A stretch of DNA of 35,716 nucleotides from DATIHT01 sp035480415 (GTDB taxonomy: Bacteria > Patescibacteriota > Microgenomatia > Curtissbacterales > GWA2-41-24). This document shows positions 30,001 to 35,716 of this stretch, piece by piece (position 1 is the first letter of the stretch; every line of letters begins with the position of its first letter). Below the pieces are notes generated by a model. It was not told the DNA's origin and made no database searches. It was given only the letters and a program-made list of their open reading frames with translations. The position numbers were made by a program, and so were the translations under genes. Location: NCBI GenBank assembly GCA_035480415.1, contig DATIHT010000006.1, forward strand, positions 1 through 35,716, written 5' to 3'.

Positions 30001-30434
30001 TGTCAGAATCACATAACACAAGCGAATTACCAGGAGTTAGACCAGAAATTATTCAGAGACTAGCTTTTGCCGACAGAGTCTTGGTTGGTGATTATGGTTT
30101 CCAGGAAGTTCCAGATATTGGGACAGAGCCTTGCGAAGAAGGCAGCCCGTTTTCTGGCGTTATTATCGACACAGAAGATAAAACTCTCACCCAGCAAGAA
30201 ATTGATTTAACAAATCAGTGGGTGGCAAATCAATTAGGAGATGCAAAGACATCACGGAAATTAATTTCACCTGAAGGGGGCACAACTTTTGAAGTCTTTG
30301 ATAAAGAATTACCAGGAGGTTACAGGATAGTAAAATCTCAGACCGAGGGCAAAGGCGATGCAACACTTCTTTGGCCTGAGGATGTTTTAGAATGGCAAAT
30401 AGAAGCAGGATATGAATACACACGGGAAGGTTAA
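30000..30434 (+). CDS. Hypothetical soluble protein (144 aa)
   Basis: No signal peptide or membrane helix, acidic. Segments FADRVLVGDYGFQEVPD and GGTTFEVFDKELPGGYRIVKSQTEGKGDATLLWPEDVLEWQIEAGYEYTREG look like a small alpha/beta domain. I recognise no family. It begins on the last base of the aldo/keto reductase stop and is overlapped by 23 nt by the next small gene, so all three form an operon with dnaJ. Confidence 0.65.
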   Translation: MSESHNTSELPGVRPEIIQRLAFADRVLVGDYGFQEVPDIGTEPCEEGSPFSGVIIDTEDKTLTQQEIDLTNQWVANQLGDAKTSRKLISPEGGTTFEVFDKELPGGYRIVKSQTEGKGDATLLWPEDVLEWQIEAGYEYTREG

Positions 30435-30627
30435 TGAAAAGTGGCACAATGCAAATAGAATGCTTGCCCGCAATGCTTCGCATAGCGATGCAGGCGGGCC
30501 AAAAAACCCCACGATTCACCAACGCATCAACTGGCACATGCAGCACGCACTAAACTGCAACTGCCGTCCAATTCCGCAAAAGCTTTTAGAGGAAATAGAA
30601 AAAAGAAAGATTATGCTCGCCTGCTAA
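30412..30627 (+). CDS. Small HxxHA...CNCRPIP protein carrying a repeat insert
   Basis: 71 residues. The C-terminal half THQR-type segment (TIHQRINWHMQHALNCNCRPIPQKLLEEIEKRK) has a WHMQHA helix and CNC followed by RPIP, a pattern I associate with short CPR proteins of unknown function. The N-terminal half includes LARNASHSDAGGPK, which is the translation of a palindromic repeat element (30466-30499). The element therefore sits in frame inside the gene. The start at 30412 overlaps the previous gene. The 3' end overlaps the convergent transporter gene by 17 nt. Confidence 0.6.
   Translation: MNTHGKVNEKWHNANRMLARNASHSDAGGPKNPTIHQRINWHMQHALNCNCRPIPQKLLEEIEKRKIMLAC
30466..30499. repeat. Palindromic REP-like element
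   Basis: GCCCGC at 30466-30471 pairs with GCGGGC at 30494-30499. Inside, GC-t-TCGC-ATA-GCGA-t-GC forms a second stem. The whole 34 nt can fold as one interrupted hairpin and is more GC-rich than its neighbours. It resembles an interspersed palindromic repeat, with a short relative at 1455-1469. Confidence 0.7.
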
Positions 30628-31486
30628 ACAGATTTGTATTCAAAGCTACAATTGCCAGCATTATTAAACTTGCCCCAATTATCTGAAACGTCGTCGGGTA
30701 TTCTCTGAAAAAAATTACTGCAAATAAAGGACCAAAAAACAATTCACTCGAGAGGACCACGGTACCCAAATGCAAATCAAAATTACTAAATCCCACAAGA
30801 GTGAAGTAGTAAACAGCAATTAAAGATAAGCCAAAAATTAATACAACCAGCCAGGATTCAATGGGCATATTCACAACTCCAAATTGTCCACTAGCAACTA
30901 TCAAAACAAGAGAAAGAATCATGCCTCCCATTGCGTGCAGGGAAACCAAAACAAATTTATCTATCTTTTCGCCCAGATATTTTCGAAGACTATTTGAACC
31001 GGTATCGGCAAGCCCGGTACCAACTGCCAGTAAAAGTCCTTTAGATAATAAGCTGTTCACAGAAATTGGCCAGACGTAAATAACTAATCCGGTTAAAACT
31101 AATGTTAAGACCAGCAATTTTAGAGCAGTGAGTTTTTCTTTGAAAAATACAATTCCGACTATCAGGGAAGAAATCACTGATCCAAGGTAAACCCCAAAAA
31201 CAGCCGTTATTATTTGCGTTTGCAAAACAGAAAGCACAAACAAAATTACTCCAATTGGGAAAAGAAAAGTAAAACCAAGAAGAATTAATTTAGAATGGCC
31301 CCTAAAAGAAAATTGCTTTTTCAGAACAAAAATTATCGCCAAAATCAAAACTAAGGCCACGAGGTTTCGCAAAAATATTTGTTGGTAGGCAGTTACGTGG
31401 CTACTAAGTAATCGAATATATATGCTAAAAGAACCAAAAATTATTCCAGTTGCAAAAAGTGCCAAGAAGCCTTTTAGATTGCGCAT
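30611..31486 (-). CDS. EamA-family (DMT superfamily) transporter
   Basis: 291 residues with ten predicted helices in two EamA repeats. The first begins GFLALFATGIIFGSFSIYIRLLSS, the second LLLAVGTGLADTGSNSLRKYL, ending SSELFFGPLFAVIFFREYPTTFQIIGASLIMLAIVALN, which carries the typical end-of-repeat E/FFxE motif. It exports or imports a small metabolite, often an amino acid. It flanks the oxidoreductase genes and could move their substrate (inference). Confidence 0.9.
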   Translation of the reverse strand: MRNLKGFLALFATGIIFGSFSIYIRLLSSHVTAYQQIFLRNLVALVLILAIIFVLKKQFSFRGHSKLILLGFTFLFPIGVILFVLSVLQTQIITAVFGVYLGSVISSLIVGIVFFKEKLTALKLLVLTLVLTGLVIYVWPISVNSLLSKGLLLAVGTGLADTGSNSLRKYLGEKIDKFVLVSLHAMGGMILSLVLIVASGQFGVVNMPIESWLVVLIFGLSLIAVYYFTLVGFSNFDLHLGTVVLSSELFFGPLFAVIFFREYPTTFQIIGASLIMLAIVALNTNLFSRRA

Positions 31487-31512
31487 ATCTCACCGCAGCT
31501 TAGCACATTTTT

Positions 31513-31541
31513 TTTACTTTGTTTGCAGTTTCTACTACAAT
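31513..31541 (+). promoter_or_regulatory. Promoter of the Ldh2-like gene (twin of 34334-34362)
   Basis: TTTACT, 17-bp spacer, TACAAT, then 8 nt (TGCTTCAA) and ATG 31550. The region from the T-run into the first codons is nearly the same as that before 34371. Confidence 0.75.
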
Positions 31542-31549
31542 TGCTTCAA

Positions 31550-32530
31550 ATGAAAATAAAAATTAACCAACTAAAGCAATTAACTCAAAAAGCAATCCAA
31601 AATTATGGATACGCAAAACCGGAAACCGACATAATCCAAGAAATTCTTTTGTATGCTCAGCTACGTGGAAATAATCAAGGCATCGTAAAGTTAATAGGAA
31701 AAGGTATCCCAAAAAGAGAAAATTCAAAAAAGCCTAAAATCGTCAAAGAGACACCGGTGTCTGCGCTGTTGGATGGAAACAGGACTCATGCAATGTTAGT
31801 AATGAATTTAATGGTCGATACTGCGATTAAAAAAGCTAAAAAATCCGGAATAGGCATTGTCGGTAATTTCAACACTTCCGAATCGACAGGAGCATTAGGA
31901 TATTACGTAAGTAAAATTGCACAAAAAGGTTTAATTGGAATTGCTTATGCATCTGCTCCATTCAAAACAACTGCTCCATACGGATCAACAGAAGCACTAT
32001 TTTGCACAAACCCCATGGCGTATGGAATTCCCACAGAAAATAACCCAATTATTTTGGACATGTCTACTTCGGCAATGGCATATTACGGACTGATAGAAGC
32101 AAAAACAGCCAACAAGTTGGTACCGGAAGGCACAGGATATGATAAAAATGGAAATCCTACACAAGATCCTGCAGAGATTATGTCTGGTGCCCTAAAAACA
32201 TTCGGCGGTCACAGAGGATCTGGACTAGCATTAATTGTACAAGTGCTATCAGCCGCTCTCGTACGTTCCGAGTCATTTAATAGCGACAGTAATAATGCAG
32301 GCAACATGATCATGGCAATCAATCCTGAAATACTAACGTCAAAAAAAGCTTTTACAAAAGAAGTATCCTCAATAATTAAACGAATAAAATCTGCCAAAAA
32401 GGTAAAAGGAGTATCCGAAATTCTTATTCCTGGCGAGCGCGGTAATAAATTTAATGAAAAAGTTACAAATTCAGGAGAAATAGAGATAGAAGATAATCTG
32501 TATAAAGAACTTCAAAAAGTTGCCAGCTAA
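31550..32530 (+). CDS. Ldh2/YiaK-family oxidoreductase with altered active site
   Basis: 326 residues. The family (malate/L-lactate, diketogulonate and piperideine-2-carboxylate reductases) is clear from GALGYYVSKIAQKGLIGIAYASAP, TTAPYGSTEALFCTNPMAYGIP, IILDMSTSAMAYYG and GGHRGSGLALIVQVLSAAL. But the catalytic His of the DSHG motif is Gln43 (RGNNQGI), and the SNHfG histidine is Ser112 (SESTG). It may catalyse a different reaction or none. ATG 31550 is chosen from the promoter; upstream codons overlap it. It is convergent with the DAO gene, 4 bp apart. Confidence 0.87.
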   Translation: MKIKINQLKQLTQKAIQNYGYAKPETDIIQEILLYAQLRGNNQGIVKLIGKGIPKRENSKKPKIVKETPVSALLDGNRTHAMLVMNLMVDTAIKKAKKSGIGIVGNFNTSESTGALGYYVSKIAQKGLIGIAYASAPFKTTAPYGSTEALFCTNPMAYGIPTENNPIILDMSTSAMAYYGLIEAKTANKLVPEGTGYDKNGNPTQDPAEIMSGALKTFGGHRGSGLALIVQVLSAALVRSESFNSDSNNAGNMIMAINPEILTSKKAFTKEVSSIIKRIKSAKKVKGVSEILIPGERGNKFNEKVTNSGEIEIEDNLYKELQKVAS

Positions 32531-32534
32531 CTAC

Positions 32535-33485
32535 TTAGATTTTTTCTACAATTGATACCACTTCTTGAGCGCATCCCCACGAAAGTGTAAAACCTGCTCC
32601 GCCGTGGCCGTAGTTATGGACCACAGTTTTTCCTGAAAAGTTTTCAGCCTCTAGCCTGACTTCTGGCCTTGCAGGTCTCAGTCCAACCGTCTCGCCAATA
32701 ATTTCAACATTTTTAAACACCGGATATAAATTACCAACTTTTCTTAATATATCTTCTCTGTCTTTTCCATCTACTTCTAAATTCCAATTGTTAGCCTGTG
32801 TTGTTCCGCCCAATACGATGTCATTTATCCTGGGAATAATAACTGCCAAGGCATTTGGTCCTGCATTATCGGCAACAACCTTATTGAACCCATTTGACTT
32901 TACTCTTATCATTTGCCCTCTGACTGGATAAACACTTTTATCACCAAACAAGTCGCGAGAACCTAACCCCGTGCAATTAACAACAATGTCATAATCTTCA
33001 AACGCAGCGTTAATACTCTCAACATTTTTTTGAATAATCTCCCCGCCTAAACTTTTAAGTTCATTTATTAAATAACCTACATAAATTGAAGAGTCCATTA
33101 GTACTCCCTCAATTTCAAAACCATCTATGTACCCAGGAGGCAAATCCTCCTTAGCAGCTCGTTTAAAGCTGACGGCCTCCTCCCACCACGGGTCGGGTTG
33201 TTTTGAAGTGTACAGCTCAATTTCTCTTCTTTTTATACAACCAGTGTTTGGTTTTCCGACCAATTCTTTTTCCAAATAGGCGAGCGAAGCCTTTCCCCAC
33301 TTTATAACTTTGTCTTTAGGGTCACAGAGGTAGGGAAACCAAGAAGCACCTGCCTTACTTGAAGTTATATTAGGCGGTAAATCTTTGGCCCAGATTGTTA
33401 CTTCAAAACCTTGTTTTAAAAGTAATATTCCAGTGGATAAACCGGATACGCCTGCTCCTAACACTAGAATTTCTCGTTTTTTCAT
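32535..33485 (-). CDS. D-amino acid oxidase-like FAD enzyme
   Basis: 316 residues. FAD-binding VLGAGVSGLSTGILLLKQG is at the N-terminus. VVNCTGLGSRDLFGDKSVYPVRGQMIRV, DIVLGGTTQANNW, GLRPARPEVRLE (Arg270 equals the substrate-carboxylate Arg of pig DAAO) and HNYGHGGAGFTLSWGCA match true D-amino/D-aspartate oxidases rather than the glycine-oxidase branch. The Tyr equivalent to Tyr228 of the pig enzyme is Val215, so substrate preference may differ. Oxidation of D-amino acids by this family uses O2. A TATAAT 6 nt before ATG 33485 predicts a leaderless message. Confidence 0.9.
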   Translation of the reverse strand: MKKREILVLGAGVSGLSTGILLLKQGFEVTIWAKDLPPNITSSKAGASWFPYLCDPKDKVIKWGKASLAYLEKELVGKPNTGCIKRREIELYTSKQPDPWWEEAVSFKRAAKEDLPPGYIDGFEIEGVLMDSSIYVGYLINELKSLGGEIIQKNVESINAAFEDYDIVVNCTGLGSRDLFGDKSVYPVRGQMIRVKSNGFNKVVADNAGPNALAVIIPRINDIVLGGTTQANNWNLEVDGKDREDILRKVGNLYPVFKNVEIIGETVGLRPARPEVRLEAENFSGKTVVHNYGHGGAGFTLSWGCAQEVVSIVEKI

Positions 33486-33491
33486 TGCCCC

Positions 33492-33497
33492 ATTATA
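33492..33497 (-). promoter_or_regulatory. -10 box of the DAO gene
   Basis: TATAAT on the minus strand, exactly 6 nt before ATG 33485. Confidence 0.6.
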
Positions 33498-33536
33498 ACT
33501 TTTTGATATAAAATCAATTCACAATTAACCCATAGT

Positions 33537-33564
33537 TTGACAATTTGAATTACTTGACTATAAT
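33537..33564 (+). promoter_or_regulatory. Consensus promoter of the dioxygenase-like gene
   Basis: Perfect TTGACA (33537-33542), 16-bp spacer, perfect TATAAT (33559-33564), then 6 nt to ATG 33571. This decides the start against an in-frame TTG at 33565. Confidence 0.85.
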
Positions 33565-33570
33565 TTGGGT

Positions 33571-34329
33571 ATGGCAAATCATGAAATGGCTCCTCAGATC
33601 CATGCGGGTATTAATATTGTAAACGAGCTACCGGTTGAGTGGCGGTCAGAGCTTTTAAGAGGAATTAGAAAAGCGGCCGTTTTGCATATAACATACCTTA
33701 ATGACATCACATCAAGAGAAGACGATTTTACCGGCCGAGAATTTCCTACAGTTGTTGCAACAGGTAGTGCATTGGTCGAAGAGGTGCCTTGGCTTGAAGA
33801 ATTTTGTAGGCAGCATTTGGCAGAGAGAGCCAGTTATCTATTTAGAGAAGAAATCGTTGTCGTTGATGGACTAGATGGAATCATCACTGGAAATGTATTT
33901 GGGCCGGATATGCGCATGGAATCACATCGTGATTCTTGGCACGACGGAGGAAATGTCTATATTAAAGAACCATGGAATAAAAAAGGGGGATTGTTGGTAG
34001 TTGCCGCAAATCCAGATGCACGAACATATAACCAAATTGTTGAGAATCCTGAATTCACCGTGTACCCGACCGAAGGAACATTTTCTCTAGTTGCGTTAGC
34101 AGGGCGCGCTCACACAGTAACACCAGTAGGACGTTCATCTTTTGGGGGAGAAGCGAGGATGAGGTACGTATTGAGGAGTGGTGTATTTAAAATCCCAGAT
34201 ATAAAAAGTGAGGAATTTTGGGATAAATCTCGAGTGTCTTTAAACATTAACTTTATGGTTAAAGGTCAAACAATCGAGGAAGCATCAGATTACGGGAATA
34301 CAGCAGGTTACGTCCACGGAAAGAAATAA
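33571..34329 (+). CDS. Probable Fe(II)/2-oxoglutarate dioxygenase-like protein
   Basis: 252 residues, soluble. His119-x-Asp121 (MESHRDSWHD) and His181 (AGRAHTVTPV), with Arg196/Arg198 (RMRYVL) downstream, fit the HxD...H...R facial triad and 2-oxoglutarate site of the jelly-roll dioxygenases. Strands between them (GGLLVVAANPDA, GTFSLVALAG) also fit. I do not recognise a named subfamily. Such enzymes hydroxylate amino acids or peptides using O2. Its promoter is the closest to consensus in the window. It lies between a D-amino acid oxidase and a hydroxyacid dehydrogenase homologue. Confidence 0.65.
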   Translation: MANHEMAPQIHAGINIVNELPVEWRSELLRGIRKAAVLHITYLNDITSREDDFTGREFPTVVATGSALVEEVPWLEEFCRQHLAERASYLFREEIVVVDGLDGIITGNVFGPDMRMESHRDSWHDGGNVYIKEPWNKKGGLLVVAANPDARTYNQIVENPEFTVYPTEGTFSLVALAGRAHTVTPVGRSSFGGEARMRYVLRSGVFKIPDIKSEEFWDKSRVSLNINFMVKGQTIEEASDYGNTAGYVHGKK

Positions 34330-34333
34330 GTTT

Positions 34334-34362
34334 TTTACTTTCGTGCTAGTATTCATTACAAT
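34334..34362 (+). promoter_or_regulatory. Promoter of the hydroxyacid dehydrogenase homologue
   Basis: TTTACT, 17-bp spacer, TACAAT, 8 nt (TGCGTCAA), ATG 34371. It begins 5 bp after the previous stop codon. Near-duplicate of the 31513-31541 promoter. Confidence 0.75.
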
Positions 34363-34370
34363 TGCGTCAA

Positions 34371-35321
34371 ATGAAATTTAAAAAGGTTTTGGCTATTGGA
34401 ATAGATAAATCCCAGTTAGACGAAAGTAGTTGGGCAAAAATCCGAGCCAGTAGTTCTGAAACAATGTTTCTTAAACCAGATGATCCTAAGGTAAATCTAG
34501 AACTAAAAAATACTGATTGCTTGCTCGTGCAATTCAATAAAGTAGACAAGTCAATAATTGATCAATCACCAAACCTAAAGTATATAGGAGCACTGGCAAC
34601 CGGTGTGGGCGGAATTGACACAAAATATGCTGCCTCTAAAAAAATCGTAGTCACAAACATTCCAGGGTACAGCACGGAATCCGTTTCAGAGTTTGTAATA
34701 GCGGCACTATTGGAAAATATGAGAGAAATCTCCAGAGCTAAAAAGGAATCTAAGGAGGGAAACAGATCAGAATCTGGTTTCATAGCCTCTGAAATTAAAG
34801 GAAAAAACTTCGGAGTCATAGGTCTTGGTCGTATTGGCAAAAGAGTTGCAGAGCTCGCACAAGCCTTTGGTGCAGAGGTTTCATACTGGTCAAGAGAACG
34901 AAAAAAGGAAGCGGAAAAAAATGGCATAAAGTATATAGCCTTAGATCGTATTTTAACCACATCAGATATTTTATCTATCAATCTAGCTTCAAATAACAAC
35001 ACAAAAAATTTCCTCAACGAAAAAAGAGTAAATAAGATTAAAAAAGGCGCGATTTTAATAAATACAGCACCGATGGAGTTAATTGATATAAATGCTCTTG
35101 AAAAAAGACTTAAAGGTAGTGATTTTACGTTCATCTTTGATCATACTGATATTGGTGATGTTGAAGATTCGGATCTAAAAAGGCTCCAAAAGCACAATAA
35201 TTGCATTACTTATCCGGCGATAGGATATATCTCAAGCGAGGCAAAAAGAGCAAAACAAGAAATATTCATTAATAATATACAGGTATTTTTATCTGGTAAA
35301 ACAAACAATAGAGTTAATTGA
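34371..35321 (+). CDS. D-2-hydroxyacid dehydrogenase homologue lacking catalytic residues
   Basis: 316 residues. Family features are clear: LKYIGALATGVGGIDTKYAASKKIVVTNIPGYSTESVSEFVIAALLE, and the Rossmann NAD site FGVIGLGRIGKRVAELAQAFGAEV. But the catalytic Arg (NTARG) is Pro234 (NTAPMEL), the TPH catalytic His is Ala283 (TYPAIGY), and the DVFxxEP Glu motif is replaced by DHTDIGD. It probably binds NAD and a ligand without classical hydride-transfer chemistry, or has a changed mechanism. The start at ATG 34371 follows from the promoter. Confidence 0.88.
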   Translation: MKFKKVLAIGIDKSQLDESSWAKIRASSSETMFLKPDDPKVNLELKNTDCLLVQFNKVDKSIIDQSPNLKYIGALATGVGGIDTKYAASKKIVVTNIPGYSTESVSEFVIAALLENMREISRAKKESKEGNRSESGFIASEIKGKNFGVIGLGRIGKRVAELAQAFGAEVSYWSRERKKEAEKNGIKYIALDRILTTSDILSINLASNNNTKNFLNEKRVNKIKKGAILINTAPMELIDINALEKRLKGSDFTFIFDHTDIGDVEDSDLKRLQKHNNCITYPAIGYISSEAKRAKQEIFINNIQVFLSGKTNNRVN

Positions 35322-35346
35322 CTCACTGAGTCTATTCTGTTAGAAT
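35318..35346 (+). promoter_or_regulatory. nusA promoter with palindromic -35 region
   Basis: TTGACT (35318-35323), 17-bp spacer, extended TGTTAGAAT with TAGAAT at 35341-35346. GACTCA-C-TGAGTC, a perfect 6-bp palindrome (35320-35332), overlaps the -35, and ACTGAGT/ACTCAGT flank the -10. A repressor could bind here. Confidence 0.75.
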
Positions 35347-35356
35347 CCACTCAGTT

Positions 35357-35380
35357 AAAGGCGCATAGGCGCCTTTTTTT
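35357..35380 (+). terminator. Intrinsic terminator in the nusA leader
   Basis: AAAGGCGC, loop ATAG, GCGCCTTT, then TTTT. It lies between the nusA promoter and the nusA ATG (35388), so besides ending upstream transcripts it would act on nusA's own message a few bases after initiation. Confidence 0.85.
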
Positions 35381-35387
35381 AAACACA

Positions 35388-35716
35388 ATGGCCATACAAG
35401 CACGAACAGAATTCGCATCAGCGCTAAACCAGGTTTGCTCCGAGCGTGGAGTCGAACCGGAAGTCGTAATAGATTCCATAAAACAGGCAATTTTAGCAGC
35501 CTACCGCAAAGATTACGGAGATCCGGAAGGGATCGATGTCACACTCGACGCAAATTCCGGTGAAGTTACCCTTAAAAAGGGCAAAGAATTAGTCACTCCA
35601 CCAGGTTTTGGCCGAATTGCTGCTCAAACAGCAAAACAGGTTATTTTGCAAAGAATCAGAGAAGCCGAAAAAGACGCCATAATGAGCGAATATTCCGGCA
35701 AAGTAGGCACGCTGGT
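35388..35716 (+). CDS. nusA: Transcription factor NusA, 3'-truncated by window edge
   Basis: The first ~109 residues of NusA: FASALNQVCSERGVEPEVVIDSIKQAILAAYRKDYG, then the hallmark FGRIAAQTAKQVILQRIREAEKDAIMSEYSGKVGTL leading into the S1 domain. NusA binds RNA polymerase and promotes pausing and termination at intrinsic sites. The frame stays open to the last base. It is not preceded by rimP as in many bacteria, and it has its own promoter and leader terminator. Confidence 0.95.
   Translation, partial: MAIQARTEFASALNQVCSERGVEPEVVIDSIKQAILAAYRKDYGDPEGIDVTLDANSGEVTLKKGKELVTPPGFGRIAAQTAKQVILQRIREAEKDAIMSEYSGKVGTL

Noticed and set aside
35440..35470. GAGTCGAACC resembling a tRNA T-loop
   Set aside because: It lies in frame within the conserved NusA N-terminus, with no acceptor or anticodon stem around it.
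1..35716. CRISPR array or transposase
   Set aside because: The short repeats have no regular unique spacers, and no cas, transposase or integrase gene was recognised.

Overview
The window looks like one contiguous chromosomal stretch of a small-genome bacterium, most plausibly a member of the Candidate Phyla Radiation (Patescibacteria, perhaps Microgenomates-like). This placement is inference. It rests on the compact gene set, shortened versions of standard enzymes (TpiA, HrcA, PcrA), 1-nt TAATG gene overlaps, CPR-style small proteins, and -10 boxes that sit only 6-9 nt before many start codons. DNA is AT-rich. I found no tRNA, rRNA or CRISPR array, and no gene-free stretch over 300 bp.

Layout. 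1-2546: the 3' part of rmuC, a secreted Pro/Ser-repeat protein, and an ECF sigma factor overlapping a one-pass membrane protein that is probably its anti-sigma. 2581-5538: a UvrD-type helicase fused to a RecB/AddB-like nuclease with an Fe-S cysteine pattern. 5596-10682: a small membrane protein, then a four-gene minus-strand operon (MsrQ-like haem membrane protein with HxHP domains, two membrane proteins, YcnI/DUF1775) ending at an intrinsic terminator, divergent from a PKD protein and a methyltransferase. 10679-15288: a PH-like protein, FemX, a small protein, PcrA/UvrD and an overlapping LAGLIDADG endonuclease. 15401-17468: trxA-tpiA-LCP. 17473-19352: a histidine kinase, a small LPxAG-type surface protein, a duplicated rpsT tail and rpsT. 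19490-24533: murJ, a hypothetical protein, lepA and a double DUF4389 protein. 24590-29188: CIRCE-hrcA-grpE-dnaK, a DUF6941-like gene with an in-frame TAG, and dnaJ. 29188-30627: an aldo/keto reductase and two small proteins. 30611-35321: an EamA transporter and four oxidoreductase-type genes. 35388-end: the 5' part of nusA behind its own promoter and a leader terminator.

The best candidate for an undescribed system is the 5938-10161 cluster. Three of its secreted proteins (YcnI, the 7064-7657 product and the PKD protein) are predicted to be cut exactly before a histidine, giving mature N-terminal His as in copper 'histidine brace' proteins. A fourth is an MsrQ-like haem protein carrying two HxHP domains. 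Together they suggest extracytoplasmic copper handling.

A second genome-scale theme is short tandem arrays with a 7-bp period (about 25-28 bp each, a different unit at almost every site) inside genes. They supply parts of all three signal peptides in that cluster, and loops in LepA, FemX and the helicase-nuclease.

A third is the 31.5-35.3 kb oxidoreductase island. Two of its genes share near-duplicate promoters, and their enzymes have lost the usual catalytic residues.
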